Under the pieces are notes generated by a model, which was not told the origin of the DNA, did not search any database, and was given only the letters and a program-made list of their open reading frames with translations. From Imperialibacter roseus (GTDB lineage Bacteria; Bacteroidota; Bacteroidia; Cytophagales; Cyclobacteriaceae), in contig NZ_CP136051.1 in assembly GCF_032999765.1 (NCBI RefSeq), forward strand, positions 1,154,417 to 1,218,416: a stretch of 64,000 nt of DNA, read 5' to 3'. Position numbers and translations under genes: made by a program. This document shows positions 53,601-60,271 of the stretch, in pieces. Position 1 is the stretch's first letter. The number at the start of each line of letters is the position of its first letter.

Positions 53601-55787
53601 AATAGCCGCTGGGATGCCATTGCGCCAACAGTCACTGGCGATATGTTTGCAGGCACGTATGATCCTAATGGGATAGGACTGGATGCATTTGCCTTCCAGA
53701 ACCAATATAGCCTTACCACACCTCTTGATGGTGATGTTTTGACCTGGGATAACACGAATAGCCGCTGGGATGCCATTGCGCCAACAGTCACTGGCGATAT
53801 GTTTGCAGGCACGTATGATCCTAATGGGATAGGACTGGATGCATTTGCCTTCCAGAACCAATATAGCCTTACCACACCTCTTGATGGCGACGTCTTAACA
53901 TGGGACAATACGAACAGTCGTTGGGATGCCATGGCTTCCAATGGATTCACCCTCCCATATACCAATTCTGTTGCTGATATTAACGCCCTATTCGATCTTG
54001 ACAACATCGGTACTGGGCCGGCTGCAAGGTTTGCTAACACTACCTTTAATGGTACAGCGGTGTTGGTTGAGGGAAATGTTGCCTTGCAACAAGGGTCAAA
54101 TAGGAAGATTGCGATTCAAGATAACACTGTTGCAGCGGGAAATGATTTAGAGGTAGCAGCTGGCGGTACCACACTGGCTGCCATCGGCGGTGTTTTAGCC
54201 TTAAAAGGCGGAAGTTCGACTTTGGGAACTGGTGGTAACATCCGTCTTGAGCCAGGCACGGGCGTTAGCAATGGAGGCATCGACATGCGGGGGATCACAC
54301 GCTTTGGCCAACCAGGGTTAGCACCAGGACGCATTGAGTTGGAAGATAACACGGGAACAAATGCGGTTTCAATCATTGCGCCTTCTGGTGTCGCTAGCTA
54401 CACACTAACTTTGCCAACCGTAACAGGTGCCGGCGCTTTAACCAATGACGGATCCGGAGCTTTGACATGGAACCCGGCAGGTGCTGGAAACTATATTATT
54501 GATGCGAACGAAAACCAGAAAGGTGGTGCAAGTGCGGCTCCTGCAATCACCACTGGTGTTCAAAATGTTGTGCTTGGAAATTTATCAGGGAGTGGGTTGA
54601 CCGTTGGAAATGGAAATGTCGTTGCAGGCCATTCCGGAGGTCTGAGTTTAGTAGGAGGATCTGACAACCTGGTGGTTGGTCGCCTTGCAGACGTCTCCGG
54701 TGATGGAAGTAATAATGTGGTGCTTGGTAATAACGCAGATGCGGCGGGTAGTAGTTCAGTTGTAATTGGTGCTAGTGCCAGCGCTTCTGGTAACAGCTCT
54801 ATTGCCATGGGAGAAAATACACAAGCCAATGGTGTGCGGAGCATGGCCTTCGGTGCCGGCACAGTTGCAACAAACGCTCAGACAGCCATCATAGGAGATG
54901 GTGCTACGACCAACACAACTTTCGATGTGGGAATTGGCACCGCAGCGCCGGGAGGCAGATTGGAGGTTTCAACTAAGATAGGAGAGACTGGGCAAAATGG
55001 CATAATTATCAATCACCAGGCTGACTCAGGTTTTGGCTTGCTGCTTACGCAAGGCAACTCCGGCAATATAAACGATGCCATGCAAGTCACCAATTCAGGA
55101 GGAGCCGGTGTTTCAACTCGTGCGGGATGGTTTAGAAACATAGAAGCAACAAATGCGGGCCCAGCCCTGGCTGCACAAAGTGCAGGCACTGGCCCTTCTA
55201 TGCAGGTAGACAAGGCAGTAGACGGTGATGCCCTGGTGGTCAATCACACTTCTTCACTTGGCAATGGCATTTTTGTGAACATGAACCCGGTAGGTACAAA
55301 CCCTGCCGTTCAGATTTCCAACTCTGGAATCGGAGGTTCCATTACAGCGGACGGAAATATAACGACTTCGGGCAATCTCACCGGTACTGATATTGCAGCT
55401 GCCAACAATATTTCGGCAGGAGTAAATATAACAGCAACAGGCGCATTGTCAGGGGCAACGCTTTCGGTGGGGGGGCAGGCTGTTGTTAACGGACGGTTTA
55501 TTACTACTCCACAGCCGCAAGCAGTGGTTTCCGGCTTACCAGTTCCAACATCCAGAATTATTCGCCTGACTGCTGGTGCCACTACAATCAATGGCATTGC
55601 TGCGGGCCAAAACGGACAGGAGGTGATATTGATTAATACTACGGGGGGATCTATTCTGGTAAATGATGGATCTCTTCTGCTGAACAATGCTGCGCCATTC
55701 ACGATGAATAATAACGCAACATTGCATTTAATTTACGACTCTGGCCTAGGAGCCTGGTTAGAAATAGGTAGATCTGCTCGTCCATAG
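50664..55787 (+). CDS. Giant repetitive fibre-like surface protein, 1707 residues
   Basis: It is exported (signal about 1-25). The N-terminal block (AVLHLVSPNGDQGLLIPQLTTAQRTSM, GLLVYDNEQGLFYFWLNTGWIAL) is the common head of Bacteroidota tail-fibre-like proteins. Next come two ~60-residue repeats (GDVSGSFALGLVVDQVGGEAAADV), three 87-residue repeats (392-652), eight and a half 52-residue repeats (653-1091), then a YadA-like head with NVVLGNNADAAGSSSVVIGASASASGNSSIAMG motifs. It ends in a beta-rich cap (GLGAWLEIGRSARP). It lacks a T9SS sorting domain. The next gene, 1 bp on, encodes one. Most simply it is a long surface filament or adhesin. No catalytic motif is visible. Confidence 0.85.
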   Translation: MAVRPNLKAAVGLILLLLSGTVSAQNFSAGVNTENPNPRAVLHLVSPNGDQGLLIPQLTTAQRTSMGGGLNAQSNGLLVYDNEQGLFYFWLNTGWIALSVTDNQTLAVSGTNLTIQNGNSVDLAATGFLLSETDPTVPDAIKDGIDWTELTNIPAGFADGVDEVGSSAGDGTTILGDGNATPFSVGVIDISQVNGLATIAASGSFNDLADVPANLDVDNTDDLSTSAVPAPGDVSGSFALGLVVDQVGGEAAADVGAATFFVTNNPFIDPDFSDDLTLSDTPSGGDVSGDFGTGLVVDFVGGEAAADVAAATALVIANPNIDLDATNDFDGAYSSLTGVSVVNADVNAAAAIAGTKISPNFGTQNISTSGSVTAGSFAGDGGGLINITATNFTGNLAGDVTGPQGTTVIANDAVTSAKILDGTISNVDIADVAAAKVTGLGTAATLNVGTAPNNVVQLDATGLPGVDGSQLTNVAAVSFTGNLAGDVTGPQGTTVIANDAVTSAKILDGTISNADIADVAAAKVTGLGTAATLNVGTAPNNVVQLDATGLPGVDGSQLTNVAAVSFTGNLAGDVTGPQGTTTIANNAVTSAKILDGTISNVDIADVAAAKVTGLGTAATLNVGTAPNNVVQLDATGLPAVDGSQLTNVAVTTITTPFDGDVLTWDNTNSRWDAIAPTVTGDMFAGTYDPNGIGLDAFAFQNQYSLTTPLDGDVLTWDNTNSRWDAIAPTVTGDMFAGTYDPNGIGLDAFAFQNQYSLTTPLDGDVLTWDNTNSRWDAIAPTVTGDMFAGTYDPNGIGLDAFAFQNQYSLTTPLDGDVLTWDNTNSRWDAIAPTVTGDMFAGTYDPNGIGLDAFAFQNQYSLTTPLDGDVLTWDNTNSRWDAIAPTVTGDMFAGTYDPNGIGLDAFAFQNQYSLTTPLDGDVLTWDNTNSRWDAIAPTVTGDMFAGTYDPNGIGLDAFAFQNQYSLTTPLDGDVLTWDNTNSRWDAIAPTVTGDMFAGTYDPNGIGLDAFAFQNQYSLTTPLDGDVLTWDNTNSRWDAIAPTVTGDMFAGTYDPNGIGLDAFAFQNQYSLTTPLDGDVLTWDNTNSRWDAMASNGFTLPYTNSVADINALFDLDNIGTGPAARFANTTFNGTAVLVEGNVALQQGSNRKIAIQDNTVAAGNDLEVAAGGTTLAAIGGVLALKGGSSTLGTGGNIRLEPGTGVSNGGIDMRGITRFGQPGLAPGRIELEDNTGTNAVSIIAPSGVASYTLTLPTVTGAGALTNDGSGALTWNPAGAGNYIIDANENQKGGASAAPAITTGVQNVVLGNLSGSGLTVGNGNVVAGHSGGLSLVGGSDNLVVGRLADVSGDGSNNVVLGNNADAAGSSSVVIGASASASGNSSIAMGENTQANGVRSMAFGAGTVATNAQTAIIGDGATTNTTFDVGIGTAAPGGRLEVSTKIGETGQNGIIINHQADSGFGLLLTQGNSGNINDAMQVTNSGGAGVSTRAGWFRNIEATNAGPALAAQSAGTGPSMQVDKAVDGDALVVNHTSSLGNGIFVNMNPVGTNPAVQISNSGIGGSITADGNITTSGNLTGTDIAAANNISAGVNITATGALSGATLSVGGQAVVNGRFITTPQPQAVVSGLPVPTSRIIRLTAGATTINGIAAGQNGQEVILINTTGGSILVNDGSLLLNNAAPFTMNNNATLHLIYDSGLGAWLEIGRSARP
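51837..52619 (+). repeat. Three 261-bp tandem repeats
   Basis: Each copy encodes 87 residues starting FTGNLAGDVTGPQGTT and ending near GSQLTNVA. Copies differ by scattered substitutions, many at third codon positions, so this array is older than the one that follows. Confidence 0.9.
52620..53937 (+). repeat. Eight 156-bp tandem repeats plus a partial ninth
   Basis: Each unit encodes 52 residues (LTTPLDGDVLTWDNTNSRWD ... DAFAFQNQYS). Units 2-8 appear identical at the nucleotide level. Unit 1 differs in its first ~25 bp and the partial ninth (from 53868) is diverged. The frame is preserved because 156 is a multiple of three, so copy number can change without a frameshift. Confidence 0.93.
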
Positions 55788-55788
55788 T

Positions 55789-56994
55789 ATGAAGTATATT
55801 TTAGTTATATTCTACTGGCTACCAATTGCAGCATTCTCCCAAACCTTCAACCTCGGAGGTGACGCCGGACTATTCGTGGGCAGCGATGCCAGCTTTTACT
55901 TTGGGGGCAACACGACCCTGAACGGGAACCTGAACAACCAGGGGCAGGTAACGAGCTTCAGCGATATCAACTTCGTTTCAAACACGGATGTCGGTAGCAT
56001 CAAATTTATAGGCACGGCCGACCAGGAGCTTATTGGAGAAGAGCTAATTTTCTTTGACTTTACCGTAGACAAAGACGGACAGCTCATAGTAAACCCCAGA
56101 AAAGTGACTGTTAATGGCACTATGAGCATGGCCAGAGGGGTGATCAAAACCGATGCTGATCAGGAAGTAGTTATTAAAGGGAGCACAATCTCCGGTGGTA
56201 CCGGGTATATTGAAGGCAGAGCGTTGGGTGTGCTTTCTAATGGTGAACTCACCTTCCCTACAGGTATCAACGGATTTACTAACTACATTACTTTCAGTGG
56301 CTTCGATCCAAATATTACATTCGAGGTGAGAATCCTGCGTCCGGACGGTTCCACACTGAATCCTGATGAGGACATTGTGGGAATTGCCGACCAGGTAGAG
56401 TGGCAGGTGGTATCTCCCGAAGTGCCGGCAAGTGCCTTTGTTAGCGTGGATTTTTCAGGCATCGATCTGGAGAATTTTCAAAATGGGGAGCAGATACGAT
56501 CCGAAAAATATGAAGCGGCATTAGTTATGTACACTGTAGATGACACGCTATACCATAGCGTTCCGGGTGTCTTTGTCGATGGCTCTGACCCACAGTCGGA
56601 GTCGTTTGGCAGGTTTGAATCAACGGAGCGCATCCCTATCTCAAGCGAAGTTACTCGTTTGAACATAGCACTGATCCCAGTCATCATCAGGCCTCATTTC
56701 TTTGTCCCCAACTCCTTCGCACCCAATGGCGAACTGGATGAGAATCACTTGTTCCGGCCGTTCTACTCTGGTGATAAGGTAACAAGCATTTATATGCGGG
56801 TCTTCGACTCGTTCAACAAAGAGGTATACCTCTTTAGCCAGGCAGGAGACGATGTTGATCTATCGCTGATGGGTTGGGACGGCACTATGCCGTCTGGCCA
56901 GGGGGCTCCGAATGGTGTTTATTACTACACTATTCAACTGCAGGGAGAAACGGAGAATCATAATCAATCGGGCGCAGTACTTTTGGTGAAATAA
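55789..56994 (+). CDS. T9SS type B (CHU_C) surface protein
   Basis: This 401-residue exported protein has signal MKYILVIFYWLPIAAFSQ. The middle is a beta-rich repeated region (GNTTLNGNLNNQGQVTS; QELIGEELIFFDFTVDKDGQLIVNPRKVTVNG). The end is a gliding-motility-associated type B domain: IRPHFFVPNSFAPNGELDENHLFRPFYSG, MRVFDSFNKEVYLFSQ, MGWDGTMPSGQGAPNGVYYYTIQLQGE. Such domains route proteins through T9SS and bind a PorP/SprF partner, which is the next gene, 1 bp downstream. It may be the anchor for the fibre protein encoded just upstream; this is inference. Confidence 0.88.
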   Translation: MKYILVIFYWLPIAAFSQTFNLGGDAGLFVGSDASFYFGGNTTLNGNLNNQGQVTSFSDINFVSNTDVGSIKFIGTADQELIGEELIFFDFTVDKDGQLIVNPRKVTVNGTMSMARGVIKTDADQEVVIKGSTISGGTGYIEGRALGVLSNGELTFPTGINGFTNYITFSGFDPNITFEVRILRPDGSTLNPDEDIVGIADQVEWQVVSPEVPASAFVSVDFSGIDLENFQNGEQIRSEKYEAALVMYTVDDTLYHSVPGVFVDGSDPQSESFGRFESTERIPISSEVTRLNIALIPVIIRPHFFVPNSFAPNGELDENHLFRPFYSGDKVTSIYMRVFDSFNKEVYLFSQAGDDVDLSLMGWDGTMPSGQGAPNGVYYYTIQLQGETENHNQSGAVLLVK

Positions 56995-56995
56995 T

Positions 56996-58033
56996 ATGAG
57001 AAATACTTTTACTACTGCACTATTTCTTTTTTCACTCAACGTCTTTGCCCAGGAAGGACAGTTTTCGCAGTACTTTGCCAGCTCGTCTTTCATGAGTCCG
57101 GCTTTCACGGGAGCTATTCCCAATCTTTCTCTTAACTCCAACTACAAGAGAGGTGGTAGCCCCAATTCAGAAAACTTCTTTGAGATGGTGCAAACCACCT
57201 TCACCTACCCATTTCAAAAGCACACCAGCAAGTCGGTGCAGGTAGGTGGAGCGGGGATCAGCTTTTTTCAGGAGCGCCGGGGCTACCAGGGGCTCTACAG
57301 TGCCAGAAAGGTGCTTTTGAATGGTGCCTACAATATCAAGCTTGATCAATTTTCGAACCGTTACTTTATTTTTGGCTTACAGGGCGGCGCTGTGCAGCAG
57401 CGAATCAACGGCAATCAGCTACAATGGGGCTCGCAATTCAACAAGTATTTCGGTTACGATGACACCAGGCCGGGGGAGGGGATTCCCGTTTCTTCTGTTT
57501 TCTACCCGGTCTTTAATTTTGGAGTCATGTATACGGCTTTCGACAACCAGAATCTTTATATCAGAGACAGGAGCTTTACTTTCGGTGCCAGCATCGACAA
57601 CCTCAACCGGCCGGTGATCGACTACCAATCGGTGGAGCCCAGCCACCTCAATTTTCTCTATAAGGCATTTGGCTCTGTGAAGCTACCACTCGCACCTCGC
57701 TGGCACATTTTCCCGTCCTTCTACACCTTACATTCCCATGGCAATACACAAGTAAACGCCGGTACTTACCTGTCTACCTTCCTCAGTTCAGTGCGTTCCC
57801 GCACGGCGTTTCTGATGCAGTTTGGTGCCTGGTACAGGGTGGGAGATTCGGTCATCGTGCTTACTGGCTTCCAGGTAGAAAATATAAGGCTGGGGTTCAG
57901 CGTGGACCTGAATGCGCAAACTTACAACCTGGGGACAGAGCTGAGCAACGACCTGCCAACGTATGAAATCTCGCTCACTTATAATTTGAATTTGTCTCGG
58001 CCGCTGCGTAATATGACGAGCCCCATTTTCTAG
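56996..58033 (+). CDS. PorP/SprF-family outer-membrane protein
   Basis: This 345-residue protein has signal MRNTFTTALFLFSLNVFAQ. It shows the family start EGQFSQYFASSSFMSPAFTGA and barrel strands throughout, ending SLTYNLNLSRPL. PorP/SprF proteins are T9SS-associated barrels that hold type B substrates at the cell surface. The gene lies 1 bp after its presumed client and 3 bp before an OmpA-type protein, the usual order of such modules. Confidence 0.93.
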   Translation: MRNTFTTALFLFSLNVFAQEGQFSQYFASSSFMSPAFTGAIPNLSLNSNYKRGGSPNSENFFEMVQTTFTYPFQKHTSKSVQVGGAGISFFQERRGYQGLYSARKVLLNGAYNIKLDQFSNRYFIFGLQGGAVQQRINGNQLQWGSQFNKYFGYDDTRPGEGIPVSSVFYPVFNFGVMYTAFDNQNLYIRDRSFTFGASIDNLNRPVIDYQSVEPSHLNFLYKAFGSVKLPLAPRWHIFPSFYTLHSHGNTQVNAGTYLSTFLSSVRSRTAFLMQFGAWYRVGDSVIVLTGFQVENIRLGFSVDLNAQTYNLGTELSNDLPTYEISLTYNLNLSRPLRNMTSPIF

Positions 58034-58036
58034 CCA

Positions 58037-60271
58037 ATGAGAAAAGTATTACTTATCGCTTTCATTTTATCAGCTCACATCGGCTTGTCACAGTCGGTGC
58101 CTAAGCTGGTAGAGTTTGCGGAAGCGCACTTTGCGGCCCATCAGTACCTGGAAGCCATTGAGTACTACGAAAAGATTGTCAGCATTGACAAGCAAAATAT
58201 TGAGTCGAGGTACAAGCTGGCCATTTGTTATCAGCAAACGCTTCAATACGACAAAGCAGAGGTGGCATTTATTGCGCTGGGTAACCGGCCCGACCACCCT
58301 TTTCGGGCGAGGTCACTTTACTACTATGCCACTTTGCGCATGCACGACAGTGCCTATGAGGAGGCGGACTCTGTTTATAATGTATTGATCTCCATGCCCG
58401 ACGCAAGCCCTGAATTGATCGACTTATCAAGAAACCATAAGGAGGGGTGCTTACTGGCCATTAGACAAAAAAAGATCGATAGGGGTTTTTCGATAGGCGT
58501 GTTGGAAGGCATCAATTCCAGGTTTCATGATTTTGGAGCAGTGGTAAATCCTACCAACCTTCATTTGGTGTTTGCTACCACACGGAACCTGCCGGGGGAG
58601 CAGTTTGAGGGCAGTCAGTACGATGGGCTGTTGCCCGATTTGGCGACCTATGAGCATCGTCGAAACAATCGCTGGGTGTATGCTGGTGGCGATCAAAACT
58701 TTGAAAATATCAACACCCATTGGGCGGAGGGCTCCGGTTCTTTCACCGCCGACGGGAAGAAGTTCTATTTTTCTTCCTGCCTTGGCGAAGCTGCCTCAGA
58801 TTGCTCAATTTATGTGAGCTATCTGGAAAAGGGAAAGTGGACGAAGCCGGTGGTATTGAATGAATACATCAATGAACCCGGATCGGAAAACAAGCACCCT
58901 TATATTACAAGCTCCGGTGACACATTGTTTTTCAGCTCCGACAGGCCTGGCGGAGCCGGGGGAGCGGACATATGGATGAGTTTGACCGGAGCCTATGCCG
59001 AATCATGGTCGCCAGCCATCAATATGGGTAAAGTGATTAACTCTTCAGAAAATGAAATAACACCTTACTATTCGGAGGTGTTCAGCTGCCTGGTGTTTGC
59101 CAGCGATGGCCACGTAGGCTATGGTGGTTTCGATCTCTATGCTGCCAAAGGGCAGTCCTTTTTTGAACCCCATGTCTATAACCTGGGCGCTCCCTTTAAC
59201 TCCACCTGGGACGACACTTATTTCAATATCTCCGACTCAGTCGGCTTCCTCACCACCAACCGGCTCAACGGAAAAATACTGGACCTTTTTACTTTTCAGG
59301 TCAGTGACGAAAAACTGTTTTTGTCCCTTCTCATTTCCGGGGAGTCGCTTATAGACGCCCGTATTATGTCGAACCTCAGAGATACCCGGTCGATTGATAT
59401 TGTGACGCTTAGGGTGGAGGATTATCAGGGGTATGAGCTATATGAAGCGGTTAACTTTGAAAAGCCAAAGCCTGACCTAATAGTTGAAAAGCAAATGGGC
59501 GCCCGACCCAAAAAGGTTTACAACCCGGACGCAATTGCAGACGGGGGCGGCATGCAGGGAGCAGCGTCACAACGAACAGGTGCCGGGCCATCTTATCTGC
59601 CGTCGGGTGCTGGCGGCAGGGCTCGTTTGGGCTTTTCCGGTGGCAGGTCGGAACCCTCCAGAGACCAGCCTTTTGAGAAGATACTATTCGATTTTGGCAT
59701 GTTTGTGTTGCGACCTCAAGCAAAAGCAGCTTTGAACAACCTGGTGGAGCAAGTGAGTATCGATGACATCAGCAAGATCAGCCTGTTTGGTTTTACTGAT
59801 AATCTTGGTGGCGAAGAGTACAATATGGAGCTTTGTAAGAAAAGGGGAGAGGCTGTAAAGGCCTATCTGACAACACTCGGGGTGCCGGCCGAGAAGGTCT
59901 TTGTTTACCCACGGGGTGAATTAACGCCTGACGGTGACAACGATCATTGGTTCAAGCGAATTTTGCGGAGAAGGGTGGAGGTACAGATTGAGACCAATAC
60001 ACCCATTAGCCTGGTTTCAGCGAGTACCTATATCCTCAGAAAACCCAATGACTTTAATGAGATCGCCAGGCAGCTTGGCTACGAACCGGATGCTTTGATC
60101 GCCTGGAATGGTAACCCAAAAAAGCCATTACAAAAAGGCAGCACTATCCGGGTGTATGAACCTGCTCCCAATCCACCCAGTATGGCCTACTTTATCACTG
60201 AGGAAAACTTATTCGAATTTCTTCACAAGGTAGAACTCAATGCCCCTCCTCTAGAAGTTTTTAGAGACTAG
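58037..60271 (+). CDS. TPR-PD40-OmpA envelope protein with LysM-like end
   Basis: This 744-residue protein has a signal (1-19), TPR repeats (about 25-130), PD40 propeller blades (FSSCLGEAASDCSIYVSYLEKG; YITSSGDTLFFSSDRPGGAGGADIWM), a Gly-rich linker (about 500-540), and an OmpA peptidoglycan-binding domain (ILFDFGMFVLRPQAKAALNNL ... LFGFTDNLGGEEYNMELCKKRGEAV). A LysM-like segment follows (TYILRKPNDFNEIARQLGYEPDALIAWNGN). It probably ties the PorP module to the cell wall. Its last 21 bp overlap the convergent CHAT gene. Confidence 0.9.
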   Translation: MRKVLLIAFILSAHIGLSQSVPKLVEFAEAHFAAHQYLEAIEYYEKIVSIDKQNIESRYKLAICYQQTLQYDKAEVAFIALGNRPDHPFRARSLYYYATLRMHDSAYEEADSVYNVLISMPDASPELIDLSRNHKEGCLLAIRQKKIDRGFSIGVLEGINSRFHDFGAVVNPTNLHLVFATTRNLPGEQFEGSQYDGLLPDLATYEHRRNNRWVYAGGDQNFENINTHWAEGSGSFTADGKKFYFSSCLGEAASDCSIYVSYLEKGKWTKPVVLNEYINEPGSENKHPYITSSGDTLFFSSDRPGGAGGADIWMSLTGAYAESWSPAINMGKVINSSENEITPYYSEVFSCLVFASDGHVGYGGFDLYAAKGQSFFEPHVYNLGAPFNSTWDDTYFNISDSVGFLTTNRLNGKILDLFTFQVSDEKLFLSLLISGESLIDARIMSNLRDTRSIDIVTLRVEDYQGYELYEAVNFEKPKPDLIVEKQMGARPKKVYNPDAIADGGGMQGAASQRTGAGPSYLPSGAGGRARLGFSGGRSEPSRDQPFEKILFDFGMFVLRPQAKAALNNLVEQVSIDDISKISLFGFTDNLGGEEYNMELCKKRGEAVKAYLTTLGVPAEKVFVYPRGELTPDGDNDHWFKRILRRRVEVQIETNTPISLVSASTYILRKPNDFNEIARQLGYEPDALIAWNGNPKKPLQKGSTIRVYEPAPNPPSMAYFITEENLFEFLHKVELNAPPLEVFRD

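Noticed and set aside
52592-54040. Two long antisense frames (482 and 421 codons) over the 156-bp repeats
   Set aside because: A unit divisible by three repeats any stop-free frame. They have no start context and oppose a clear gene.
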